A stretch of 64,000 bases of DNA from a virus. The stretch covers positions 23,867 to 87,866 of IMG/VR virus record IMGVR_UViG_3300025674_000023; one strand, written 5' to 3'. The translations under genes were made by a program, and so were the position numbers. Of the stretch, positions 33,155 to 39,279 are shown piece after piece (the first letter of the stretch is position 1; each line of letters opens with the position of its first letter). Below the pieces are notes generated by a model. It was not told where the DNA came from. It saw only the letters and a list, made by a program, of their open reading frames with translations, and did not search any database.

Positions 33155-33341
33155 TCCAGTTTGGAGTATTTTTATTGCGATGATCCTACTCCTTTCTGGA
33201 ACGGGATATTACATATATACTATTATGTTTTTAGCATATCAGGAACTAAAAGAAGATGGCCAAGTCCGCGAACAAGGGCAAGAAGGGATCTGCGAACAAC
33301 AAGGCGCAGAACCAGGGCAATGCAACGGCAAAGAAAGCTAA
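33147..33341 (+). CDS. Small membrane protein
   Basis: 64 aa with one transmembrane segment (IFIAMILLLSGTGYYIYTIMF). The Gln/Gly-rich tail from residue 38 is coded in the same bases as the 33256 ORF in another frame, so the tail may be neutral filler. Confidence 0.55.
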   Translation: MNDPVWSIFIAMILLLSGTGYYIYTIMFLAYQELKEDGQVREQGQEGICEQQGAEPGQCNGKES

Positions 33342-33363
33342 GAATGGAGGAAAGAAAAAGTAA
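33256..33363 (+). CDS. Tiny highly basic protein overlapping in another frame
   Basis: 35 aa beginning MAKSANKGKKGSANNKAQ and ending KNGGKKK. Almost half Lys/Asn/Gly/Ala, no hydrophobic residues. An AAAAGAAG purine run precedes the ATG. It may be a histone-like or RNA-binding peptide, or an unexpressed frame; codon third positions look more selected in this frame than in the overlapping one. Confidence 0.5.
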   Translation: MAKSANKGKKGSANNKAQNQGNATAKKAKNGGKKK

Positions 33364-33382
33364 TATATACTTTGTATGGCAT

Positions 33383-33625
33383 ATGATAAAAATGAAATAC
33401 CTGTTGATTCCAATTCTTATTTTGAGTACGACGGCAGTTTATGCTCAAAATAAGAAGTTGGAGATATTCAATCAGGCACTAGAAAATTTAAAATTATATC
33501 GGTTGGAGCAAACAATGACTCCTCCCGAAGATGCCTTAGATCAAGCATTAGCGGAGTTCAATTATGGGCATTATGGTTCCACCGAGTCGGAAGAGTTGTT
33601 ACAACTTCCGAGTAGTAGAGATTAA
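33383..33625 (+). CDS. Small secreted protein
   Basis: 80 aa with a signal peptide (MKYLLIPILILSTTAVYAQ) and an acidic helical mature part (NQALENLKLYRLEQTMTPPE). The second Met at 33392 is an alternative start. Its 3' 62 bases overlap the nuclease start. Confidence 0.6.
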   Translation: MIKMKYLLIPILILSTTAVYAQNKKLEIFNQALENLKLYRLEQTMTPPEDALDQALAEFNYGHYGSTESEELLQLPSSRD

Positions 33626-34025
33626 TCGTGTCGTCGATGGTGATACTATTGATGTTACTATTGATCTCGGTTTTGATTTATACAAGAAAGAAAGAGTTAG
33701 AGTTGCAGGAGTTGATACGCCTGAGAAGAGAACAAAGGATGAGGAAGAGAAGGCATTAGGATATGATGCCACTCATTGGCTTGAAGAAAAACTTGAAAGC
33801 GCAATTGCCGGTGAAGATGATCTTGTCATCCGCACTGAACTTGTTGGTGGTGTGGGCAAGTATGGTCGTCTTCTTGGATGGTTATATATTGGTGACGCAA
33901 CTGTTTCACTTAATGAGCAAATGATTGCTGAAGGACTAGCGTGGGAATACGATGGGGGGACAAAGAAAAAGAACTTTGAAGAACTGAAAGAAATTCGTCG
34001 TGCTCATGGCACTTTAGTGGTATGA
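33564..34025 (+). CDS. Staphylococcal nuclease-like (SNase) protein
   Basis: 153 aa. RVVDGDTIDVTIDL, RVRVAGVDTPEKR, GKYGRLLGWLYIGD and EQMIAEGLAWEYDGG are the classic SNase-family blocks with Asp, Arg and Glu active-site positions. It cleaves DNA or RNA with Ca2+ in known members. No signal peptide in frame, so cytoplasmic. ATG 33573 is an alternative start. Stop overlaps the next ATG. Confidence 0.85.
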   Translation: MGIMVPPSRKSCYNFRVVEINRVVDGDTIDVTIDLGFDLYKKERVRVAGVDTPEKRTKDEEEKALGYDATHWLEEKLESAIAGEDDLVIRTELVGGVGKYGRLLGWLYIGDATVSLNEQMIAEGLAWEYDGGTKKKNFEELKEIRRAHGTLVV

Positions 34026-34114
34026 TTTCTACTCTTTATGTTCTTTTTTTAATCGTTTTAATTACTCTTGGTATGAATGCTATTGGAAATAAAAATAGCA
34101 TTAATAGGGATTAA
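34022..34114 (+). CDS. Tiny membrane peptide
   Basis: 30 aa with a single hydrophobic helix (LYVLFLIVLITLGMNAI) and a polar end. ATGA overlap with the nuclease gene supports translation. Function unknown. Confidence 0.5.
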   Translation: MISTLYVLFLIVLITLGMNAIGNKNSINRD

Positions 34115-34119
34115 TAAAA

Positions 34120-34386
34120 ATGCAAAAAATTTTTAATTTTATGGCTTTTACATCCTTTTTGGTTAGTGCTGCTATTGCTGCAGGAGGATTTTGGTTGTAT
34201 AAAAATAAAGATGTAATGATTGAAGAGACGAGGCAAAAGGTTGTTAAGGAAATTTCAGATTCTCTTCCTGGAATTGTTCAAGAATTAATGCCAAAAGTTC
34301 CTGAAATGCCATCGGCAACCGGTGGAGTTATTCCCGAAACAAAAACTAACATTCCACCTGTAACTGGCGGAGTTGTGCCTTTTTAA
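34120..34386 (+). CDS. Small membrane-anchored Pro-rich protein
   Basis: 88 aa: one transmembrane helix (FTSFLVSAAIAAGGFWLY), a helical region, and a C-terminal VPEMPSATGGVIPE / IPPVTGGVVPF imperfect repeat. This looks like a periplasmic or cytoplasmic tail that might contact the Pro-rich neighbour at 34526. Confidence 0.6.
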   Translation: MQKIFNFMAFTSFLVSAAIAAGGFWLYKNKDVMIEETRQKVVKEISDSLPGIVQELMPKVPEMPSATGGVIPETKTNIPPVTGGVVPF

Positions 34387-34415
34387 TGTTAAATAGTTAA
34401 AGAATTATTGGTATT

Positions 34416-34526
34416 ATGGTTAAAAGAAAAAAAGATATGGCAAAGGAAGAGGCAACAAAAACCTTTGCCCTATATGTATTTTTCCATTCCATATGGACAT
34501 CAGTTTTTAATTTCTTTGAAAGTTAA
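34416..34526 (+). CDS. Tiny membrane peptide
   Basis: 36 aa: basic N-terminus (MVKRKKDMAKEEATK) and aromatic hydrophobic helix (FALYVFFHSIWTSVFNFF). The stop overlaps the next ATG (TAATG). Confidence 0.5.
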   Translation: MVKRKKDMAKEEATKTFALYVFFHSIWTSVFNFFES

Positions 34527-35215
34527 TGATTGAAATTCGTGAAATTCGGATAAGGGAAATTAATGTTCCTCCAGTTCCTGAATGGTTGATGTCTCCACCT
34601 ACGGCAATACCTGCTGCTGCACCAGTGACATTTCAGGTTGGTGTTCCTATTATAGATATGCCAGGATGTGTTCAGTCACATAATTCTGGAAACGGTAATA
34701 AGGAGCTTCAAAAAGATGACCCGAATGGACTTGTTACGCATTGTGACGCTAGTATCCCCTTTTATACTCCTATGGATTTTGAACCAGAAAGGGTGATACC
34801 AACAAAACCTGCTGCAGTTCCAAAGTATGAAAAACCAAAAGCAGAAACTCCAGAAATTCCCCTAGAAGTTCTTCCTGCCCAACCACAAACAGTTCAGATA
34901 AAAGAACCTGTTATAGAAGTTCCTGAACCTAAACCAGAAATACCTTGGCAAGAAAAATATTTACCGGCACCAGAAGCGGCAACAACGACTGCTACGATTG
35001 CTGTGATTGCGACTACATCTGCGCTTCTGGCAAAACCACTTGCCGATATTTTATTAAAAGTTATTAAACCAACAGTTAAGAAGGTTATTACAAAGATCGC
35101 AAAGATAAGAGGAAAGAAACCTAAGATTTTGTCTTTGGCAGAGCGTCGAGAGGAGCAGCGGGACCGGACACAGGCAATTCGCGCTTTGAGGAAGGCACTG
35201 AAGCCGAAGGGATAG
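34526..35215 (+). CDS. Proline-rich conserved cyanophage protein
   Basis: 229 aa. A long Pro/Glu-rich region (PEIPLEVLPAQPQTVQ; VPEPKPEIPWQEKYL), a hydrophobic helix (TATIAVIATTSALLAKPLAD) and a very basic C-terminus (LAERREEQRDRTQAIRALRK). Its 3' end overlaps tail-to-tail with the minus-strand gene by 95 bases. Virion-related function suspected from context only. Confidence 0.6.
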   Translation: MIEIREIRIREINVPPVPEWLMSPPTAIPAAAPVTFQVGVPIIDMPGCVQSHNSGNGNKELQKDDPNGLVTHCDASIPFYTPMDFEPERVIPTKPAAVPKYEKPKAETPEIPLEVLPAQPQTVQIKEPVIEVPEPKPEIPWQEKYLPAPEAATTTATIAVIATTSALLAKPLADILLKVIKPTVKKVITKIAKIRGKKPKILSLAERREEQRDRTQAIRALRKALKPKG

Positions 35216-36020
35216 AATGTCTGTGTGGTGGAATCACTCCTCCAGGATTAGTTACGATAACATCGGAACATATCTTTGCGTATTCACTTTTCGGATGAAA
35301 GTAAATACCTGCCTTCATTAATTCGCCACAATTTTTAAGTCTGGCAATCTCAAAATCCAATCTCTTATTGGCAAGCATTTGTTGTTGTAATGCAGTATGA
35401 GTATCTGCTGCTTTTTTGCAACGTGACTGTAATCCACCATCAAGAGGAATAGAGAGCGTTGCCGAAATGCCCAGAGAAGTATTGTGATTATTCTTCTGCC
35501 CAGTTCTGATTGGAACTCTATACAAGACGCTTCCTGGGTTATCTGGTGCCCCATCTTCGTCCATGTCTCTCATATCATAGACATTATCCCAATAGTAATC
35601 TTCGTATGGGGTTTGTCTTGAGAGTGCTCCTGTTATGAATGGCGTAAAATTGAGGGTAGGTCCCTGACACTGGATTCCACCACCATACGTGTTCGTGATG
35701 TATGGGCCTTGTAGCACCTGAATCGCCTGGTTGGTAACGCTACCCGAGCTGTTAGCAATAGGAGAAGCGGTGGCGCTAACGCCACCAACAGTCTCAGCCA
35801 ATACCTTTTGTGAGAGAATGGAGGATACAATAAGTGCTCCTGTTACTATACGACTTACTGTTGAAATATACTTGTTGTGTCTGTAATGCTTGTCACTTCT
35901 GTGACTCTTTGAATAATCGTTTGATTCGACATTCCTGGACCAGAATACGTTTCTGTAAACTGGAATGCTGCTCCTGGGTTTGTCTGTACGAATTGTGGTT
36001 TGCTTGTTACTCCAGTCCAT
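35121..36020 (-). CDS. Secreted protein of the minus-strand island, start uncertain
   Basis: Up to 299 aa. The credible protein begins at a signal peptide (VTGALIVSSILSQKVLA), continuing ETVGGVSATASPIANSSG, and has a Cys-containing domain (GGGIQCQGPTLNFTPF). Upstream of the signal peptide the frame has no ATG, GTG or TTG until 36020, deep inside the neighbouring gene, so the start may be a rare codon such as ATT. The C-terminus reads antisense to the 34526 gene. Function unknown; secreted or structural. Confidence 0.6.
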   Translation of the reverse strand: MDWSNKQTTIRTDKPRSSIPVYRNVFWSRNVESNDYSKSHRSDKHYRHNKYISTVSRIVTGALIVSSILSQKVLAETVGGVSATASPIANSSGSVTNQAIQVLQGPYITNTYGGGIQCQGPTLNFTPFITGALSRQTPYEDYYWDNVYDMRDMDEDGAPDNPGSVLYRVPIRTGQKNNHNTSLGISATLSIPLDGGLQSRCKKAADTHTALQQQMLANKRLDFEIARLKNCGELMKAGIYFHPKSEYAKICSDVIVTNPGGVIPPHRHSIPSASVPSSKRELPVSGPAAPLDALPKTKS

Positions 36021-36301
36021 GATGATGTCACTCCATCAATAGTTACGCTTATTGCCCCAGTTCCTGGGGATAAATTTCCATTTGCCGTGATTCCACTTCC
36101 AGTTACAGAATATTGATATCCAGTGCTGTAATCAATTGAGTTGATTGTTTCTGTAACTTTAGACGTGGTTTCTGTGTGGCTGGTCATCGCTCCTTGTGTA
36201 AAGTTAGGAACTACTGGAACTGCCTTTGCAACAGGTACAAGTAGTCCGTGTAGAACACCAAGAACCAACCCAAGACCGATTGCTTCTTGTAATCTATCCA
36301 T
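35855..36301 (-). CDS. Beta-rich secreted or structural protein
   Basis: 148 aa. The hydrophobic N-terminus (AIGLGLVLGVLHGLLVPVAKA) could be a signal peptide, followed by a Ser/Thr/Gly beta-rich mature part (TGSGITANGNLSPGTGAISV). Resembles the next gene in composition and in the motif PGAAFQFTETYSG versus PGAAFSFSQSYTQ, so the two are paralogues. Confidence 0.65.
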   Translation of the reverse strand: MDRLQEAIGLGLVLGVLHGLLVPVAKAVPVVPNFTQGAMTSHTETTSKVTETINSIDYSTGYQYSVTGSGITANGNLSPGTGAISVTIDGVTSSWTGVTSKPQFVQTNPGAAFQFTETYSGPGMSNQTIIQRVTEVTSITDTTSIFQQ

Positions 36302-36309
36302 ATTTATTG

Positions 36310-36804
36310 TCAGTCGATTACAGTGATTTCTGAAACAAATTGTCCTACCGCACTTGAACCTGGACCACCTGCTGTTACGGTAAGAACTCCTGCCGAAGTT
36401 ACTGTACCGGCAAGAGCACCAGCAGTTCCTGCAGTATAAGAAGTTACGCTTCCAAAGTTGGGAACATCACCGACAGTGGGAGCAGCAGCAGGAATTGCAT
36501 CGCCCTGAGTATAAGATTGACTAAATGAGAATGCGGCACCAGGAGTATCTTGAGTTGCAGCAATCGTTCCTGGAGCATAGATGCCAGATGTAATTGTTCC
36601 GGCAGAAACTGTATTGACAGTTGTTCCGTCAGTAGTATCTACATTACTACCAGAAATACTGAATGATGAACCAACTCTTGTTGCTGTCGATCTAGCAGCA
36701 TCAACGGTTAATTGAACGCTAGAAGCATGTTTGGTGACAAGACCACCCGCATATGCTGGAGAAGTAAATAACAATAATCCAAGTAATATTAGGGTTTTCT
36801 TCAT
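36310..36804 (-). CDS. Beta-rich secreted protein, paralogue
   Basis: 164 aa. Signal peptide KKTLILLGLLLFTSPAYA, then a Gly/Ser/Thr/Ala-rich chain of beta-like repeats. Met at 36804 is preferred to the Met at 36816. First gene of the leftward operon; it diverges from the rightward gene at 36889. Confidence 0.65.
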   Translation of the reverse strand: MKKTLILLGLLLFTSPAYAGGLVTKHASSVQLTVDAARSTATRVGSSFSISGSNVDTTDGTTVNTVSAGTITSGIYAPGTIAATQDTPGAAFSFSQSYTQGDAIPAAAPTVGDVPNFGSVTSYTAGTAGALAGTVTSAGVLTVTAGGPGSSAVGQFVSEITVID

Positions 36805-36850
36805 AGAACTAAGCACGGATCTTACCTTTATTTAGTTGATAGATGTATGA

Positions 36851-36858
36851 TATAAATA
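36851..36858 (+). promoter_or_regulatory. T4-type late promoter
   Basis: TATAAATA, 31 bases before the ATG at 36889, in the divergent gap between minus- and plus-strand genes. Confidence 0.7.
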
Positions 36859-36888
36859 AAATCAAATTACAAAAATTTGAAAATAGTA

Positions 36889-37104
36889 ATGACTGAACAA
36901 CAACAACATCTATCTAGTTTGCTACAACAAGCACGATCTTTACAGAATGAGTTGGATAATCTTCAAAGTGCTACTGCATCTAAAAGAGAAGTATTTTGGA
37001 AAATTCAAGGTGCAATTGAATATCTCACACAAACAGGTGTAACACTTCCAGAACCTACAGCGCCAGAAGAGGCAGTAGAAGAAGCACCTGCAGAAGAGGC
37101 TTGA
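36889..37104 (+). CDS. Small helical protein
   Basis: 71 aa: coiled-coil-like start (MTEQQQHLSSLLQQARSLQN) and an acidic Pro/Ala/Glu-rich end. The start at 36889 follows the late promoter. The stop TGA lies inside the -35 box of the next promoter. Confidence 0.65.
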   Translation: MTEQQQHLSSLLQQARSLQNELDNLQSATASKREVFWKIQGAIEYLTQTGVTLPEPTAPEEAVEEAPAEEA

Positions 37105-37129
37105 CTCCCTGACTAAGACGGTTTATAAT
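37101..37129 (+). promoter_or_regulatory. Sigma70-type promoter for tRNA region
   Basis: TTGACT (37101-37106), 17 bp, TATAAT (37124-37129). Predicted start near 37136, directly before a structured RNA and tRNA-Arg. Confidence 0.8.
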
Positions 37130-37137
37130 ATCTGAGT

Positions 37138-37202
37138 CGAGAGGGGAACCGAACGGAACTTCGTTCTGAGCAACTCCTTTGGAGTTGTCTGGACCCCTCT
37201 TT
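37138..37202 (+). ncRNA. Three-way-junction structured RNA ahead of tRNA-Arg
   Basis: Closing stem AGAGGGG (37140-37146) / CCCCTCT (37194-37200) encloses two perfect hairpins: GAACG (37151-37155) / CGTTC (37162-37166), and CAACTCC (37171-37177) / GGAGTTG (37181-37187) with a TTT loop. It starts a few bases after the predicted transcription start. It could be a terminator with a complex loop, a leader regulator or a processed small RNA. No known riboswitch consensus recognised. Confidence 0.6.
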
Positions 37203-37208
37203 ACCCTT

Positions 37209-37282
37209 GACTCAATAGCTCAGTGGATTAGAGCAACTCTCTTCTAAAGAGTCGGTCGTAGGTTCGAATCCTACTTGAGTCG
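37209..37282 (+). tRNA. tRNA-Arg (TCT)
   Basis: Acceptor GACTCAA / TTGAGTC, anticodon loop CTTCTAA gives TCT, T-arm TAGG-TTCGAAT-CCTA. Followed by a small hairpin (GGTAA/TTACC) that may help processing or termination. Confidence 0.93.
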
Positions 37283-37320
37283 TTGGGTAAACTTACCCAT
37301 ACTTTTCGTTTCTTTTGATT

Positions 37321-37575
37321 ATGCCAGATCCAAGGGATTCAAATTTGCCTGAACCTCTACAGCATGTGGAACGTGATTGGTATAAGTATCGTCATGGTGG
37401 TCTTGAAGTCAAGTCTGTAAATATTCTCCGACTCATTAGTGAGTTAGAGGGTTCTTACCAATTGTGTAAGTATATGGCATTTGATGACGACATGGAGATT
37501 CTTGAAGAAATGAAATCGAGATACTATAAAATGTATTTCAGACTTTCCAAGCAAGAAAAATCCTTGCTTGACTGA
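37321..37575 (+). CDS. Small hypothetical protein
   Basis: 84 aa starting MPDPRDSNLPEPLQHVERDW; helical, acidic. It sits between tRNA-Arg and tRNA-Asn with four bases to the latter. Function unknown. Confidence 0.65.
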   Translation: MPDPRDSNLPEPLQHVERDWYKYRHGGLEVKSVNILRLISELEGSYQLCKYMAFDDDMEILEEMKSRYYKMYFRLSKQEKSLLD

Positions 37576-37579
37576 GTAT

Positions 37580-37653
37580 TCCCGTTTAGCTCAGTTGGTA
37601 GTAGCGTTTGACTGTTAATCAAAATGTCGCTGGTTCGAGCCCAGCAACGGGAG
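37580..37653 (+). tRNA. tRNA-Asn (GTT)
   Basis: Acceptor TCCCGTT / AACGGGA, anticodon loop CTGTTAA gives GTT, T-arm CTGG-TTCGAGC-CCAG. Four bases after the upstream stop. Confidence 0.93.
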
Positions 37654-37687
37654 TTATCGGTATAAATAAAAAAAGTTATACCGATAA
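37654..37687 (+). promoter_or_regulatory. Hairpin with embedded late promoter before HNH gene 1
   Basis: A perfect 12-bp inverted repeat (arms 37654-37665 and 37676-37687, TTATCGGTATAA / TTATACCGATAA) directly before the ATG at 37690. TATAAATA (37661-37668) begins inside the left arm, so a late transcript would start inside the hairpin and lose it. Confidence 0.7.
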
Positions 37688-37689
37688 TA

Positions 37690-38007
37690 ATGGCAAAGAT
37701 AGAAACCAGAACTTACGCCGAAAGAAAAGCAAAAGATCCTGAATGGGCGAAAAAAATGTCTGAAAGGACATCTGCGACCAGAAGGAAGAATGTAGCGATT
37801 CTAAAAGAGGAAGCAGGAAACTGTTGCTCTCGGTGTGGTTATGATAAATGTCTTGCCGCATTAGAATTTCATCATACTGACCCAACTGCAAAGGAAGGTG
37901 GTATAATAGGTTCTACTGCTTCTCTTGCTAAACAACGAGCAGAAGCAGAAAAGTGTATTCTCGTTTGTGCTAACTGCCATAGAGAAATACACAACCCGCC
38001 CCTGTAG
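37690..38007 (+). CDS. HNH endonuclease 1 (probable homing endonuclease)
   Basis: 105 aa. CSRCGYDKC, ALEFHHTDP and CANCHREIH form an HNH site with a zinc knuckle. Inserted between tRNA-Asn and tRNA-Thr; its last ten bases, including the stop TAG, lie inside tRNA-Thr. Expression is probably held back early by the hairpin at the start codon and released from the late promoter. Confidence 0.85.
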   Translation: MAKIETRTYAERKAKDPEWAKKMSERTSATRRKNVAILKEEAGNCCSRCGYDKCLAALEFHHTDPTAKEGGIIGSTASLAKQRAEAEKCILVCANCHREIHNPPL

Positions 38008-38069
38008 CACAACGGTAGTGCATCTCACTTGTAATGAGAAGGTTGCTGGTTCGAATCCAGTCAGTGGCT
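37998..38069 (+). tRNA. tRNA-Thr (TGT)
   Basis: Anticodon stem TCTCA/TGAGA with loop CTTGTAA gives TGT. T-arm CTGG-TTCGAAT-CCAG. The acceptor GCCCCTG / CAGTGGC has one C-T mismatch at the fourth pair. The 5' ten bases also encode the end of the HNH protein. Confidence 0.88.
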
Positions 38070-38097
38070 TGACAAGATTACAATCTTGTCTTATAAT
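38069..38097 (+). promoter_or_regulatory. Sigma70-type promoter with palindromic spacer
   Basis: TTGACA (38069-38074), 17 bp, TATAAT (38092-38097). The segment 38071-38090 is a near-perfect palindrome (GACAAGATT / AATCTTGTC around AC) that covers most of the spacer and part of the -35 box. Confidence 0.75.
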
Positions 38098-38120
38098 CCC
38101 TTCCGTGTGAAAGATGCGTT

Positions 38121-38138
38121 GAGGAGAGAAATCTCCTC
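38121..38138 (+). other. GAAA-tetraloop hairpin before tRNA-Gly
   Basis: GAGGAGA-GAAA-TCTCCTC: seven perfect pairs and a GNRA loop, nine bases before tRNA-Gly. It lacks a T-run, so a 5' stabilising or processing hairpin is more likely than a terminator. Confidence 0.6.
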
Positions 38139-38146
38139 GCCCCTTT

Positions 38147-38217
38147 GCGAAATTGGTGTAGTGGTAACATCCCATCCTTCCAAGTTGGTGTCACGGGTTC
38201 GAATCCCGTATTTCGCT
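38147..38217 (+). tRNA. tRNA-Gly (TCC)
   Basis: Acceptor GCGAAAT / ATTTCGC perfect, anticodon loop CTTCCAA gives TCC (one T-T mismatch in the stem), T-arm CGGG-TTCGAAT-CCCG. Followed directly by a hairpin TTTCGGGA / TCCCGAAA (38217-38241). Confidence 0.9.
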
Positions 38218-38244
38218 TTCGGGAAACCGAATCTCCCGAAACTG

Positions 38245-38252
38245 TATAAATA
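38245..38252 (+). promoter_or_regulatory. T4-type late promoter for barrel gene 1
   Basis: TATAAATA after the post-tRNA hairpin. The 105-base leader to the ATG at 38358 folds into two hairpins by eye (CCTTTTGTT / AACAAAAGG, and CACAG...CTGTG), suggesting post-transcriptional control or mRNA stability. Confidence 0.7.
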
Positions 38253-38357
38253 ATAGACCTTTTGTTTATTTTTGTAACAAAAGGCAACACAGAACCAAGT
38301 CGAGGTTCTTAACATCTGTGGGTAACCATTCCACAAGTAAAAAACGAGGTATCTAAA

Positions 38358-38723
38358 ATGATTAAATCTGTAATCGCAGCTGCTGCTGCAACTCCTTTCC
38401 TGGCTTCTGCTGCCCTTGCAGGTCCTTATGTTAATGTCGAAACCAACGCTGGTTGGTCCGGTGCTGACTATGGCGGTGCTGCAACTGATCTGCATCTTGG
38501 TTTTGAAGGTAGCGAAGGCGTTCTGGGTTATTACATCCAGGGCGGTCCTGCTTTCCTGACTCCTGATGGTGGCGATAGCGAAACCGTCTTCACAGGTAAG
38601 GTAGGCGCTTCTGTTGCCGCTACCCAGAACCTGGGTGTATATGGCGAGTTCTCCATGGCAACTGCTGCTGATGGCGGTGACAATGGTTATGGTGGCAAAC
38701 TGGGCGTTAAGTATAAGTTCTGA
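38358..38723 (+). CDS. Small outer-membrane beta-barrel-like protein 1
   Basis: 121 aa. A signal peptide (IAAAAATPFLASAALA) is cut before GPYVNVETNAG. The mature chain alternates polar and hydrophobic residues and ends GVKYKF, with the C-terminal Phe used for outer-membrane barrel assembly. About 100 mature residues would give roughly eight strands. Similar to the protein at 38911. Possibly a porin-like aid to nutrient uptake during infection. Confidence 0.7.
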   Translation: MIKSVIAAAAATPFLASAALAGPYVNVETNAGWSGADYGGAATDLHLGFEGSEGVLGYYIQGGPAFLTPDGGDSETVFTGKVGASVAATQNLGVYGEFSMATAADGGDNGYGGKLGVKYKF

Positions 38724-38743
38724 TATTAATATCAGGTAATTCT

Positions 38744-38771
38744 AACCTCCTCTTAAAGGGGAGGTTTTTTT
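38744..38771 (+). terminator. Terminator after barrel gene 1
   Basis: AACCTCC / GGAGGTT arms and seven T. Just upstream, a 16-bp palindrome CTGATATTAATATCAG (38720-38735) spans the stop codon. Confidence 0.85.
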
Positions 38772-38774
38772 ATG

Positions 38775-38859
38775 GTTAAAATTAAGTTAACCTTGCTTAA
38801 ATACAGAGATTTGTTCTTTAATTGACCTTAACTACAATATCAAAATTTTTTGATATAAT
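38775..38859 (+). promoter_or_regulatory. Candidate Pho-box region and extended -10 promoter for barrel 2 and pstS
   Basis: TTAA cores at 38776, 38787 and 38797 (10-11 bp apart) and at 38818 and 38828 (10 bp apart), including CTTAACTA, resemble the cyanobacterial Pho box PyTTAAPyPy(T/A). Downstream is TGATATAAT (-10 at 38854-38859) without a good -35 box, as in activator-dependent promoters. Confidence 0.5.
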
Positions 38860-38910
38860 ATGTGGGTCTTCAACGGACAAACTCGAAAACACTAGAAAAG
38901 GAAATTTCAA

Positions 38911-39267
38911 ATGAAAGCAATCGCTCTTGCCGCACTGGCAATTCCTATGGTGACGGCACCTGCCCTTGCTGGCCCCTATGTGTCCACCAAGTCTGAATTT
39001 AAGTTCTCTGATGAGAATTATAAAGAAGCAGTCAATCAGGCACGTCTGGGTTATGACTGGAAAGTTGGTGCTCTGAAGCCCTACGTTGAAGTTGGTGGTG
39101 GTGCTAAGACTCCTGACGGTGGTGACTCCAAAGGATTCACTGCTGCTGAACTTGGAACCGCTATTGCACTGACTAATAAACTTTCTGCAAAAGCAAAGGC
39201 AGAGTTCATCAATCTTTCTGACAAGACTGATTGGAAGGTTGAGATTGGCACTAAGTACAAGTTCTGA
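38911..39267 (+). CDS. Small outer-membrane beta-barrel-like protein 2
   Basis: 118 aa. Signal peptide ALAALAIPMVTAPALA then GPYVSTKSEFKFSD; C-terminus IGTKYKF. Shares the GPYV start, the TPDGGDS segment and the KYKF end with the 38358 protein, so they are paralogues. Thirteen bases before pstS, probably in one operon under the Pho-like promoter. Confidence 0.7.
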   Translation: MKAIALAALAIPMVTAPALAGPYVSTKSEFKFSDENYKEAVNQARLGYDWKVGALKPYVEVGGGAKTPDGGDSKGFTAAELGTAIALTNKLSAKAKAEFINLSDKTDWKVEIGTKYKF

Positions 39268-39279
39268 TAGAGGATATAA

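Noticed and set aside
37138-37202. Glutamine riboswitch (glnA or downstream-peptide type)
   Set aside because: These occur in cyanobacteria and their phages and also have a three-way junction, but I could not find their conserved junction sequences here.
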